Shown: piece after piece, positions 28,293-37,585 of the stretch
Numbering within the stretch: the first letter of the stretch is position 1
Layout: every line of letters begins with the position of its first letter
DNA from: Sphingobacteriales bacterium
Lineage (GTDB): Bacteria > Bacteroidota > Bacteroidia > UKL13-3
NCBI GenBank assembly: GCA_021299635.1
Contig: JAJTFA010000001.1
Coordinates: 698,089-762,088, forward strand
Length of the DNA: 64,000 bases
Reading direction: 5' to 3'
Notes under the pieces: generated by a model
Seen by the model: the letters and a program-made list of their open reading frames with translations, nothing else
Databases searched by the model: none
Told to the model about the DNA's origin: nothing
Program-made: the position numbers and the translations under genes

Positions 28293-30779
28293 TTAGCCTT
28301 TCAATTCACCTGATTTCTCTTTTAGGGTAAGGTCTATTGGTTTTTCAACCAGTTCAGGCGAGAGTGCAATATCAATAACTTCCAGCATGTTTTTTACATA
28401 ATGAAATTGCAAACCTTCCAGGTAATGCGTTTTAATATCCTGCACATCTTTTCGGTTGGCTTCACACAAAATAATATCGGTAATACCTGCGCGCCTAGCT
28501 GCAAGAATTTTTTCCTTTACACCGCCAATCGGCAGAACCTTGCCTCTTAAGGTTATTTCACCCGTCATGGCTACTTTATTTTTAACCCTGCGTTGGGTAA
28601 AAACAGAAGCCAGTGAGGTGAGCATGGTTATTCCGGCACTTGGACCGTCTTTAGGCACAGCTCCTGCAGGCACATGTATATGCACGTCAAATTGATCAAA
28701 TACTTTAGGATCAATATCCAGATAGGATGCATTGGCCTTTAGAAACGTAAGTGCGGTAATGGCTGATTCTTTCATCACATCACCTAAATGTCCGGTAAGG
28801 GTTAATTTGCCTGAACCTTTGGTTAAGGTACTTTCAATAAAAAGTATTTCACCACCAACTGATGTCCAGGCCAAACCTGTTACTACACCAGCTACACTAT
28901 TATCCTGATAATTTTCCTTTTCTACCTTCTCTACACCAAGTATTTTCTGAACATCATCCACTTCAATCTTTTTCTTACTCTTGCCGTTCATTACCCTTTC
29001 CTTGGCCACAAAGCGTGCAATGGCAGCAATTTGTTTTTCTAATCCACGCACACCGCTTTCACGGGTATAGCCTTCAACAATTTTCTCCAGCACAGGTTCG
29101 CTCAATTCAAAATCACCTTTTTTTAACCCGTGATTTTCCTTTTGTTTAGGGATTAAATACTTCTTTGCTATCTGTACTTTCTCTTCCATCGTATAGCCGT
29201 TAATTTCAATAATCTCCATACGGTCAAGCAAGGCAGGCTGAATGGTATCAAGAGTATTGGCAGTAGCAATAAACATTACATTAGAAAGGTCGTATTCAAT
29301 TTCTATATAGTTATCATGAAATGAATTGTTTTGTTCCGGATCAAGCACTTCAAGCAGGGCAGAGGATGGGTCGCCTCTGAAATCACTTCCAATTTTATCC
29401 ACCTCATCCAGCACGAAAACAGGATTTGATGATTTTACTTTTTTAAGATTTTGAATGATGCGCCCGGGCATTGCACCAATATAGGTTCTGCGGTGTCCGC
29501 GTATTTCGCTTTCATCATGCAAGCCGCCCAATGCTATACGTGCGTATTTTCTGTTTAATGCTTTGGCTACTGATTTCCCCAAAGAAGTTTTACCAACACC
29601 CGGAGGTCCATAAAGGCAAAGAATCGGACTTTTCATATTGCCTTTGAGTTTAAGCACTGCCAGGTATTCCAGAATGCGTTCTTTTACCTTTTCAAGTCCA
29701 AAATGGTCCTGATCTAATATTTTAGCTGCCCTTTTCAGGTCAAAATTATCTGTTGTGGTTTCACTCCAAGGTAAATCAAGCAACAGTTGCAGGTAGCTTA
29801 ATTGCACAGAGTAATCCGGAGCCATTGGGTTCATGCGCTTAAGCCGCTCAACCTCTTTTTTAAATGATTCATGTACTTCTTTGGTCCATTTTTTCTCCTC
29901 ACCTGCCTTCAATAGGGTTTCAATATCTTTATCCGGAGATTCACCTCCCAATTCTTCCTGCAAGGCTCTAATTTGCTGCTGTAAAAAGAAGTCACGCTGC
30001 TGCTTGTCAATATCACCTCTAACTTTATTCTGAATCTCATTTTTAATCTGCAATACCTGCACCTCTCTGCTCAATACTTCCAAAACTTTTTCAGCTCGTT
30101 GTTTAAATTCCTCTACTTCAAGTATTGATTGCTTCACACTTATTTCAGCATTCATGTTTGATGAAATGAAGTTGAGTAAAAAATTAGGGCTGTCTATGTT
30201 TTTAAGTGCAATGGATGCTTCGCTTGGAATATGAGGCGAAAGATCTATGATTTGATTGGCAATATCTTTAACAGACCCAATGAGTGCAGTGGTTTCTTTA
30301 CTTGTTTCAGGTTTATTCTCGGTAATTGGAAGAATGGTTGCGGTGATGTAAGGCTCAGTTGCCAGGCATTCACCTAAAGTAAACCTTCTTTTACCCTGAA
30401 TAATGGCAGTGCTGCTTCCATCCGGCATGCGTATCATTTTCATGATACGGGCCACGGTTCCAACGCGGTGAAGATCAGTAAAAGTTGGGTCTTCAACATT
30501 GCCATTGGTTTGGGCAACCACCCCAATGGTTTTGCTTCCTTTATAGGCATCCTTAATAAGAGATATAGACTTATCGCGGCCTACGGTAATTGGAATTACC
30601 ACGCCCGGAAATAAAACCGTATTGCGTAGCGGCAAAATTGGCAGACTTTCGGGCAAAATTTCCTTATTCATCTCTTCTTCCTCTTCCTGAGATAGGAGGG
30701 AAAAAAAGTCATTGCCGTCATTCTCTTCACCCAACAAGGCCTGGTTTATAAAGAATTGCTGGTTATTTGGATCGTTCAT
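28293..30779 (-). CDS. lon: ATP-dependent protease Lon
   Basis: LonA-type protease of 828 residues: N-terminal substrate-binding domain (LPILPLRNTVLFPGVVIPI), AAA+ domain with Walker A GPPGVGKT at residues 391-398, and C-terminal Ser-Lys protease domain with catalytic Ser714 in KDGPSAGIT. It degrades misfolded and regulatory proteins in the cytosol. The N-terminus has a short acidic leader (DDDF/EEEEEM-type residues), common in Bacteroidota Lon. Upstream, 106 bp separate it from a divergent gene. Confidence 0.97.
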   Translation of the reverse strand: MNDPNNQQFFINQALLGEENDGNDFFSLLSQEEEEEMNKEILPESLPILPLRNTVLFPGVVIPITVGRDKSISLIKDAYKGSKTIGVVAQTNGNVEDPTFTDLHRVGTVARIMKMIRMPDGSSTAIIQGKRRFTLGECLATEPYITATILPITENKPETSKETTALIGSVKDIANQIIDLSPHIPSEASIALKNIDSPNFLLNFISSNMNAEISVKQSILEVEEFKQRAEKVLEVLSREVQVLQIKNEIQNKVRGDIDKQQRDFFLQQQIRALQEELGGESPDKDIETLLKAGEEKKWTKEVHESFKKEVERLKRMNPMAPDYSVQLSYLQLLLDLPWSETTTDNFDLKRAAKILDQDHFGLEKVKERILEYLAVLKLKGNMKSPILCLYGPPGVGKTSLGKSVAKALNRKYARIALGGLHDESEIRGHRRTYIGAMPGRIIQNLKKVKSSNPVFVLDEVDKIGSDFRGDPSSALLEVLDPEQNNSFHDNYIEIEYDLSNVMFIATANTLDTIQPALLDRMEIIEINGYTMEEKVQIAKKYLIPKQKENHGLKKGDFELSEPVLEKIVEGYTRESGVRGLEKQIAAIARFVAKERVMNGKSKKKIEVDDVQKILGVEKVEKENYQDNSVAGVVTGLAWTSVGGEILFIESTLTKGSGKLTLTGHLGDVMKESAITALTFLKANASYLDIDPKVFDQFDVHIHVPAGAVPKDGPSAGITMLTSLASVFTQRRVKNKVAMTGEITLRGKVLPIGGVKEKILAARRAGITDIILCEANRKDVQDIKTHYLEGLQFHYVKNMLEVIDIALSPELVEKPIDLTLKEKSGELKG

Positions 30780-30885
30780 TTCAGGGTACTCAAAGATTGT
30801 GAAGATAATGAAGATTCAACAGTTGTGCCAATAAATATTTGCAACTTATCATGTTAAAATAGTTACTTAGCAGAAAAATTTACTT

Positions 30886-31317
30886 ATGAATAAGATAATT
30901 ACTTCCTTCCTTTTGTTTCTGGCTACGGGTAGCCTTTATGCCCAACAAGTTGCCAAACAAGATGTTCCTCCTGCTGTTTTGCGTTCCTATATTTCTCAGA
31001 ATTCTCGCGGTGCCCTTGACTCTTCCTGGAGTAAAAGCATAGTAACCATTTATAAAGTAAACTACATGGATGAAGGTAAGCGTTATGAAGCCCAGTATTT
31101 TGAAGATGGAAAATGGATTAAAACCTTTACCGAAATTCCTCAGACAGATTTGATGAAAGGTGTAACTAATCAGATTATTGATTTATATCCCAACCACAGA
31201 ATCAACCGTGTGATAATTGAGCTGAACAATGATGGTAAGTTTTATGCAGTTGATTTAGCCAAAGGGAACGATAGGATTACCGTTTATTTCCTTATGAGTG
31301 GGCTTCTGGTTAAATAG
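30886..31317 (+). CDS. small exported protein, PepSY-like
   Basis: Protein of 143 residues with a signal peptide (KIITSFLLFLATGSLYAQQ) and so probably periplasmic. The rest (VPPAVLRSYISQNSRGA ... YEAQYFEDGKWIKTFTEI) resembles PepSY-like/DUF2874 proteins of Bacteroidota, which are made of alternating helix and beta-strand units and have no known catalytic residues. Function unknown. It is divergent from lon and ends 6 bp from the convergent gene at 31324. Confidence 0.6.
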   Translation: MNKIITSFLLFLATGSLYAQQVAKQDVPPAVLRSYISQNSRGALDSSWSKSIVTIYKVNYMDEGKRYEAQYFEDGKWIKTFTEIPQTDLMKGVTNQIIDLYPNHRINRVIIELNNDGKFYAVDLAKGNDRITVYFLMSGLLVK

Positions 31318-31323
31318 CTATTC

Positions 31324-31728
31324 TTAGCTAAGTAAAATTCCGTTTTGTCCAATCGATTCTATAAAAGCGCTGTTTTTACCATTGATGCTATAAGGTTCGA
31401 AAACGAATTTTTTATCAAAAAGAACAGAACCTACATAATAAGTGATAAAGTATTCGTTAAAAAAGTCAAGCAAAACATCAGGCAGTGGCTCGACTTTTGA
31501 AAAATTTCCGGGCTCAATCTTTTCTATAAAATGGCGCAGGGTAGAGGTTTGCCTTGATTCTCCGTCAATTTCACCATAACCTTTACTCATAACCAAAATA
31601 CCTTCAATTGTGATTTCCTTTTTATTAATGATATAAACATTCCAAACCAGCTCTCCTTCTTTATTTAGTTCGTGTACGGCTGCAATGCACACATTACTGG
31701 AAGTTGGATTTTCTATATCTTTCAGCAT
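31324..31728 (-). CDS. conserved hypothetical protein
   Basis: Protein of 134 residues that I do not recognise by function. It has no signal peptide or membrane span, begins MLKDIENPTSSNVCIAAVH and contains alternating beta-strand-like segments (LVWNVYIINKKEITIEGILV). It lies 14 bp after the YkuK-like gene on the same strand, so the two are probably co-transcribed. Base use resembles its neighbours. The start codon ATG at 31728 is the first available. Confidence 0.65.
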   Translation of the reverse strand: MLKDIENPTSSNVCIAAVHELNKEGELVWNVYIINKKEITIEGILVMSKGYGEIDGESRQTSTLRHFIEKIEPGNFSKVEPLPDVLLDFFNEYFITYYVGSVLFDKKFVFEPYSINGKNSAFIESIGQNGILLS

Positions 31729-31742
31729 GCATCAAAGATAGG

Positions 31743-32246
31743 TTAGTGAACCATTTTATTGGCACAATATGAACTTGCAAATGCTTCAGGTTTTGCTTTA
31801 AACACAAATCCCATACTTAGTATATAACCCATTGCTTCACTAAGCGCTGAATTAGATTTAAATTGAGGACTGGTATTGATATCGGCATGAACTTCCAGCT
31901 CAACATTGTATTTGTCTAGCAATTCGCAGATGCGGTAAGCAATTTCAATGGATTTGGAAACCTCATGCAACATGCGTTCTTTTAATGTAAAAGGTTGTCT
32001 GGTTTTTTCGCTGCTGATAAGCATAAAGCCACCGCGTTTTTGTCTAACAAATACAATCACGGTCGCAAACTCTGTTATATTGTAGGTTACCTGTGAGTCG
32101 GTTCCGATGCACACCTTCAATTTATTTCCCATCTGCGTTTCTCTGATGATGTGTTCTTCTACCTCATCTACAATATTTCTTGTTACAGGTTCGCCATTAA
32201 AACGTCTCCATTTCATAGCCGTGCCGAAATTGTTTAATGCATCCAT
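31743..32246 (-). CDS. RNase H-like YkuK/DUF458 family protein
   Basis: Protein of 167 residues in the YkuK (DUF458) family with a predicted RNase H-like fold. VCIGTDSQVTYN near residue 45 supplies the first acidic residue, followed by ELEVHADINTSPQFKSN, which supplies another. The cellular role is not known; nuclease activity is inferred from fold only. It is upstream of the hypothetical gene at 31324-31728. The region to the divergent threonine aldolase gene (136 bp) is free of other genes. Confidence 0.75.
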   Translation of the reverse strand: MDALNNFGTAMKWRRFNGEPVTRNIVDEVEEHIIRETQMGNKLKVCIGTDSQVTYNITEFATVIVFVRQKRGGFMLISSEKTRQPFTLKERMLHEVSKSIEIAYRICELLDKYNVELEVHADINTSPQFKSNSALSEAMGYILSMGFVFKAKPEAFASSYCANKMVH

Positions 32247-32382
32247 ATCTCCATATGTGTTTTATTAAGTGTGAAGATAGATAATGCTTCATAATAAAAC
32301 AGGTAATCAGGGTATTGTGGAATGATTGTGGAAACTAAAAACATGCCTTTATGTGCCTAAGAAACGCGTATACTTGCAAGAT

Positions 32383-33405
32383 ATGACTATTGATTTAAGA
32401 AGCGATACCGTTACCAAACCAACTGCTGCTATGCTTGAGGCTATGTGGCAGGCAAAGGTGGGTGATGATGTTTATGGCGAAGACCCAACTGTAAACGAAT
32501 TGCAGCATTTTACAGCCCAAATGTTTGGTATGGAGGCAGGATTGTTTTGCCCAAGTGGCACCATGACCAACCAAATTGCCATTAAAGTGCATACACAACC
32601 TGGAGACGAACTCATTTGTGCAGATAACGCCCATATTTATAAATATGAAGGAGGAGGAATTGCATTTAACTCAGGAGTGCAGGCACGCACGCTTTCTTCT
32701 AATTATGGAAAAATTTCTGCAGAGCTCATTAAAACAGTAGTCAATGCAGATGATCCTCATTTCCCTGTGAGCCGTTTGGTTTGTTTGGAGAATTCAAGCA
32801 ATAGGGGTGGAGGCAGTTATTATAGATTGGCTGAGTTACTAAATATCAGGAGTGCCTGTAACGCATTGGGGTTAGATTTGCATTTGGATGGTGCACGATT
32901 GTTTAATGCCTTGGTTGCCTCCGGAATTGATGCAGCCGAAACCGGAAAGCTTTTTAACAGCATTTCTATCTGCCTCAGTAAAGGCTTGGGTGCGCCTGTT
33001 GGTTCAGTGCTGTTAGGTACCGAAGAGTTTATTAAAAAAGCCAAACGCGTACGTAAAGTATTTGGTGGAGGAATGAGGCAAGCGGGCTATCTGGCTGCAG
33101 CCGGATTATTTGCCCTGAAGAACAATATCAATCGATTGGCCGAAGATCATATTCATGCGCAACGAATAGCCACAACTTTAACACAACAATCTTATATAAT
33201 TGGAATGTTGCCTGTTGAAACCAATATTTTAATTTTTGAGACAACCGATGAAACCACCGCCAATAAATTACTGCAATTTCTTAAAGATAAAGACGTACTG
33301 GCCAATAAGGTTTCTGCTACTTCCTTGCGTTTTGTGTTTCATCTGGATATTAGTCGTGCTCAGGTAACACAGTTACAGCAATACCTCACTGATTTCAAAA
33401 TTTAA
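32383..33405 (+). CDS. ltaE: low-specificity L-threonine aldolase
   Basis: PLP enzyme of 340 residues that splits threonine or allo-threonine into glycine and acetaldehyde. The N-terminal [12 protein letters not shown] is diagnostic; the PLP lysine is Lys200 in [12 protein letters not shown]. An in-frame start at 32326 would add 19 residues not seen in the family, so ATG at 32383 is used. A promoter-like TATACTTG lies only 6 nt upstream. The stop codon overlaps the stop of the convergent outer-membrane protein gene by 4 bp (TTAA). Confidence 0.93.
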   Translation: MTIDLRSDTVTKPTAAMLEAMWQAKVGDDVYGEDPTVNELQHFTAQMFGMEAGLFCPSGTMTNQIAIKVHTQPGDELICADNAHIYKYEGGGIAFNSGVQARTLSSNYGKISAELIKTVVNADDPHFPVSRLVCLENSSNRGGGSYYRLAELLNIRSACNALGLDLHLDGARLFNALVASGIDAAETGKLFNSISICLSKGLGAPVGSVLLGTEEFIKKAKRVRKVFGGGMRQAGYLAAAGLFALKNNINRLAEDHIHAQRIATTLTQQSYIIGMLPVETNILIFETTDETTANKLLQFLKDKDVLANKVSATSLRFVFHLDISRAQVTQLQQYLTDFKI

Positions 33406-34460
33406 GGACTAACCAGGTTGAGACTTATATTAAAATAAAAGGGATTGGTGAGCCTATTCTCAATGGTATATGGGTCGCCACCAAAAATACTGCGAAAGTT
33501 ATCTCCTCTATCGACATTAAAGTTGTAATTTACCCTGTAGCCTGCCTGAACGGAAATCCAGATAAAATTGTAAACAGACTTTTCATAAGTAAGCCTGAAA
33601 CGGAGTTCAGAGCGTTTAAGTTCTAAATCGTTAAACGGCAACTTGCTATCACGGTTCATTAAATGATAACTATTACCTTCCAGCTCATAGCCGGCAAGTA
33701 GAATATTTCTGGGATTAAATGTTCTGCGCATGGCTGCGCGCGCAGGGAAAAGAGCTTCTACACCCCATTTGCGGCTTTCAAAGGTGTGGTTAAACATCAC
33801 CAAAGGAATATAACCCAATGCGCCCGGACGATAGGTTCTGGAAACGCCCACAGCTACCATTGAACGGTCGTTTCTTTTCCATCCGTAAAAACCTGCAACC
33901 GAGTATCGGGTTTTGCCTAAAAAGTCACCGATATCGCTGCTGTTTAGCTGATAATTGCCATTCATATCGGCTGAAACAAAAGCCAGAATAAAATTTCTTT
34001 CATTTAAAGGCTTAAACAGGGTGGTGTTAATTCCCGTTGTACTTAAGCCGTTTTTATGCAGGTTATGCACCAGATCTGAATTGGATTCTGAGTGTTTGGG
34101 AATGTTATAAAACGATTGCCAGTGCGTAAATCCAACTGCCCAAACCACCTTGGTTTGAGAAATAACCGGAATATTACCAGATATGCGCATACCGCTTACG
34201 CTGTTTATCTCTGCATCTTCAACCTTATTGTCATAATCGGTTGTCAGGGTATGTGATCCTTGATAATCAAACCCAACCGAAATGAGTTTATTAGGACTTA
34301 AATCCAGCACTTTGGAGGTGCAGTATCTTTTGGTGCCTTCAGCAGGTGCCATATCGGCAAACTGGCTGAAATCAATTGCTTCCTCGGCAGTTGTATCCTG
34401 TTGCGCATTGGCTATTACAGCCAGAAGAATAAGAGAACTAAGTAGTAATTTTTTTTTCAT
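33402..34460 (-). CDS. predicted outer-membrane beta-barrel protein (DUF6268-like)
   Basis: Protein of 352 residues with a clear signal peptide ([20 protein letters not shown]). It is rich in alternating aromatic/polar beta-strand patterns and ends in NISLNLVSP, consistent with an outer-membrane barrel. It resembles the DUF6268 family of Bacteroidota; no function is known. The 5' side is a 189-bp gap toward the divergent AMP nucleosidase gene that holds a near-consensus DnaA-like sequence and otherwise nothing I can name. Confidence 0.65.
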   Translation of the reverse strand: MKKKLLLSSLILLAVIANAQQDTTAEEAIDFSQFADMAPAEGTKRYCTSKVLDLSPNKLISVGFDYQGSHTLTTDYDNKVEDAEINSVSGMRISGNIPVISQTKVVWAVGFTHWQSFYNIPKHSESNSDLVHNLHKNGLSTTGINTTLFKPLNERNFILAFVSADMNGNYQLNSSDIGDFLGKTRYSVAGFYGWKRNDRSMVAVGVSRTYRPGALGYIPLVMFNHTFESRKWGVEALFPARAAMRRTFNPRNILLAGYELEGNSYHLMNRDSKLPFNDLELKRSELRFRLTYEKSVYNFIWISVQAGYRVNYNFNVDRGDNFRSIFGGDPYTIENRLTNPFYFNISLNLVSP

Positions 34461-34649
34461 ACATTCAAATTAAACACTTTTCTATTTCAAAATGTGCATG
34501 GATGATTTCCATAGATTGTGGATAGTGGGTTTATTGAAATAGTGAGCCCATAATCAAGTTTTATTGAACCATTTTTTCTAATAATTAAGCCGCAGCTCAA
34601 TTCGGCCGCTTTGGTGTATTTAGCCTGAAAAGTGAGATATTTGCATATT

Positions 34650-35423
34650 ATGAAAACCAAAGATGAAATTGTGAAAGATTGGTTGCCACGTTATACCGGC
34701 AGGCCTTTAAAAGAGTTTGGAGAATATATTTTGCTCACTAATTTTATTCATTATGTGGAGCTTTTTGCACAAAGATTTGATGTGGAAATTGTTGGCAAGG
34801 ATAAACCAATGCAAACGGCAACAGCAGGAAATATAACCATCATAAACTTTGGTATGGGTAGCGCAATGGCAGCAACCTGCATGGATTTGCTAAGTGCTGT
34901 GGAACCCAAGGCTGCCCTTTTTCTGGGTAAGTGCGGTGGATTGAAGAAGATAACCAAACTGGGAGATATGATTTTGCCAATTGCAGCCATTAGAGGCGAT
35001 GGGACAAGCAATGATTATATTATGCCAGAGATACCGGCCTTACCTTCATTCAGGTTGCAGAAAGCTGTATCAGCAGCTATTGTAAAACATGATATTGACT
35101 ATTGGACAGGCACTGTGTATACAACCAACCGCAGAGTTTGGGAACATGATGATGAATTTAAAGCCTATCTTAAGAAAACGCGTGCGTTGGGCATTGATAT
35201 GGAAACTGCAACTATATTTATTGTAGGATTTGTAAATAAAATTCCGAAGGGAGCACTGCTGCTGGTTAGTGATAATCCGATGATTCCAGAGGGTGTGAAA
35301 ACATCCAAGAGTGATAAATCTGTTACAGAGAAATTTGTTCGCAAACACTTAGAAGTTGGTATTGATGCCTTGATTGAGTTGCGTGATTCAGGCGAATCTG
35401 TTAAGCACCTTAGGTTTGAATAG
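34650..35423 (+). CDS. amn: AMP nucleosidase
   Basis: Hydrolyses AMP to adenine and ribose 5-phosphate. The 257-residue protein corresponds to the catalytic nucleoside-phosphorylase-fold domain alone, the short form common in Bacteroidota, lacking the N-terminal domain of E. coli Amn. Key segments are NFGMGSAMAATCMDLL, FLGKCGGLKK, GIDMETATIF and LLLVSDNPM. The ATG at 34650 is used; an upstream GTG at 34632 would add six residues. It is followed by a strong bidirectional terminator. Confidence 0.88.
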   Translation: MKTKDEIVKDWLPRYTGRPLKEFGEYILLTNFIHYVELFAQRFDVEIVGKDKPMQTATAGNITIINFGMGSAMAATCMDLLSAVEPKAALFLGKCGGLKKITKLGDMILPIAAIRGDGTSNDYIMPEIPALPSFRLQKAVSAAIVKHDIDYWTGTVYTTNRRVWEHDDEFKAYLKKTRALGIDMETATIFIVGFVNKIPKGALLLVSDNPMIPEGVKTSKSDKSVTEKFVRKHLEVGIDALIELRDSGESVKHLRFE

Positions 35424-35454
35424 TAGGAACGAAAATCCCTCTCAGATTTTAAAC

Positions 35455-35489
35455 AAAAGAGGTCGGACATATGGATGCCGACCTCTTTT
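35455..35489. terminator. bidirectional intrinsic terminator
   Basis: A perfect 12-bp stem (AAAAGAGGTCGG, 35455-35466, with CCGACCTCTTTT, 35478-35489) with an 11-nt loop. T-tracts occur on both strands, so it can end both amn (+) and the PiT gene (-), which converge here. Confidence 0.9.
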
Positions 35490-35510
35490 ATTAAATAACA
35501 AAAATGCTTA

Positions 35511-36905
35511 TTAGAAAAGCATTACGATATAATAGGTTATAGCAGCAATGGTAGCGCTAACAGGTATCGTTAGTATCCAAGCCCATAAAAGATTTACTGT
35601 TACACCCCAACGAACAGCTGATAAACGCTTGGTTGCACCCACACCAATGATTGAACCGCTAATGGTATGTGTGGTGCTAACAGGAATACCCATTTGTTCG
35701 GTCATAAAAAGGGTAAGTGCTCCCGAAGTTTCTGCACTTACGCCTTCCAAAGGAGTAACTTTTGTAATGCGGGTCCCCATGGTTTTTACAATTTTCCAGC
35801 CACCACTCATGGTGCCTATACCGATTGCGGCATAGCATGCAAGTGGAACCCAATCTGGCATCTGTTTAATATCAGTGATATCACCGTTTGCAACCATTGC
35901 AGCGGCTATAATTCCCATAACCTTTTGTGCATCATTTCCTCCATGCCCAACACTGAATGCTGCAGATGAAAGCAGTTGTAACTTTTTAAACATATTGGCC
36001 ATTTTAAAGGCAGTAGGTGTTTTTACCTTCTCTACATAAATGTATGACGCAATAAAAATAATAATTGCTGCCATAATGCAGTAAACAATAAACGAGTTAT
36101 CTGCTTTTGCTATCTCTTTAGATAATTTTTTCTCATCTATGGGGGCGTTTGTATGGAACTTAGCCTGCTCTGCAATCCAGTTGGCTCCCTTGCTGTCATA
36201 TTCATTAATTAGAGGTGTAGTTACTTTTACTAGGGCCTGCACTGAATCAAATTTTGCCAAAGCTTCAACACTCTTGCCTGATTCTTTTTTGAACTTATCC
36301 AGTTGGTAATACTTGGCAACATTCTCAGTCATTTTATTCTTTTCCAGTTTATCAAATAAAATCCAGGTTCCAACGGCAGCCAATAAAATTATCGCAATCC
36401 TTAGCCAGGTATTACGCATAATGGTAATCAACGTAATACTCATGGAGATGAGCATACCAATGATAGGTGCAAGGAATATGAATAATACGGTTTTGGTAAT
36501 TTTATCTAATTCAATAACGCTCCCGAAAGCAACGAAACCCTTGGTAGCAAAGGCATGCGCAACGGCTGCACCTGCAAAGCCACCAATAAGTGTATGAGAA
36601 GAAGAGGAGGGGATGCCATACCACCAGGTAAAAAGATTCCAGATAATGGCAGCTATAAGCCCTGCAAAAATTACCTGTAGGGTAATAAACTCCTTGTGCA
36701 CAGTTTTGCCAATGGTATTGGCAACTGCATGGTCCTTGAAAATGAAGAAGGCAATAAAATTAAATACTGCTGCCCAAAGAACGGCCTGAAATGGTGTGAG
36801 TACTTTGGTAGAAACCACTGTTGCAATAGAGTTTGCAGCGTCATGAAAACCATTGATATAATCGAATATCAAGGCTAGTATGATGATGATAACTAAAAAT
36901 GTCAT
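35511..36905 (-). CDS. pit: inorganic phosphate transporter, PiT family
   Basis: Low-affinity phosphate:cation symporter of 464 residues in the inner membrane with about 10 helices in two blocks. The duplicated PiT signature is present: NGFHDAANSIATVVST near residue 20 and SVGHGGNDAQKVMG in the second half. A hydrophilic insertion of about 80 residues with Lys/Asp-rich helices separates the blocks. It is the third gene after the porin and DUF47 genes, 9 bp behind DUF47, forming a phosphate uptake operon. Confidence 0.93.
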   Translation of the reverse strand: MTFLVIIIILALIFDYINGFHDAANSIATVVSTKVLTPFQAVLWAAVFNFIAFFIFKDHAVANTIGKTVHKEFITLQVIFAGLIAAIIWNLFTWWYGIPSSSSHTLIGGFAGAAVAHAFATKGFVAFGSVIELDKITKTVLFIFLAPIIGMLISMSITLITIMRNTWLRIAIILLAAVGTWILFDKLEKNKMTENVAKYYQLDKFKKESGKSVEALAKFDSVQALVKVTTPLINEYDSKGANWIAEQAKFHTNAPIDEKKLSKEIAKADNSFIVYCIMAAIIIFIASYIYVEKVKTPTAFKMANMFKKLQLLSSAAFSVGHGGNDAQKVMGIIAAAMVANGDITDIKQMPDWVPLACYAAIGIGTMSGGWKIVKTMGTRITKVTPLEGVSAETSGALTLFMTEQMGIPVSTTHTISGSIIGVGATKRLSAVRWGVTVNLLWAWILTIPVSATIAAITYYIVMLF

Positions 36906-36914
36906 ACCAGTCGT

Positions 36915-37562
36915 TTAAGCGTATTTAACAACAATGGACTCAATAACATTTGCTGCGTCTTCAAATTTATCGGTAGCAATTTCCATTACCTGATAAATTT
37001 CGCGCTTCTTAATCAGTTCTTTTACGTCTGTTTCTGTATCAAACAAACGTTCAATGCACATATCAAATACATCATCAGCCTGGTTTTCAAAACTATTTAC
37101 ACGAATTACTGCATCTGTAATGTTTTTGATATTTTTCATATTGCGTAATTCTAAAACGGCCGATTTAACTTGCTCAGAACCCTGACGGATGATTTCTGCC
37201 ATTTTTTGAATACCGCTATCCTGCGGATCAACCTTATAGAAGTTGATCTTCTTACCTGATGCATAAATATAATCACAAACATCATCAAGTGCAGTAGCGA
37301 GGTAGTGAATATCCTCTCTATCAAACGGAGTTATAAAGTTTTTACCCAACTCCTGAAATATCTGGTGTGTAAACTCATCATTCTTGTGCTCTAAATCTTC
37401 CAGTATTTTAATTAATGCACCACGTTTGCCAAAGTCGGGCTCAGCTACCACTTCGGTTAAAAGTTTTCCCATGTCAGCAACATTCATTGCCACAGATTCA
37501 AACAAAGAGAAAAAAATTCTGTCCTTTGGGAGGAATAATGCTAATACACTGTTTAAGCTCAT
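36915..37562 (-). CDS. DUF47 family (PhoU-like) phosphate transport accessory protein
   Basis: Helical protein of 215 residues of the DUF47/PhoU-like family, usually paired with PiT transporters and thought to regulate them, perhaps through metal binding. The segments LEDLEHKNDEFTHQIFQEL and FDREDIHYLATALDDVCDYI are characteristic. It lies between the porin gene (23 bp) and pit (9 bp) on the same strand. Confidence 0.92.
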   Translation of the reverse strand: MSLNSVLALFLPKDRIFFSLFESVAMNVADMGKLLTEVVAEPDFGKRGALIKILEDLEHKNDEFTHQIFQELGKNFITPFDREDIHYLATALDDVCDYIYASGKKINFYKVDPQDSGIQKMAEIIRQGSEQVKSAVLELRNMKNIKNITDAVIRVNSFENQADDVFDMCIERLFDTETDVKELIKKREIYQVMEIATDKFEDAANVIESIVVKYA

Positions 37563-37585
37563 AATTATTGATTTGATTTTAAGTT

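Noticed and set aside
34501..34530. Second DnaA box near 34513 and an origin of replication
   Set aside because: The match is one base off consensus, single, and no dnaA, dnaN or AT-rich unwinding array is near.
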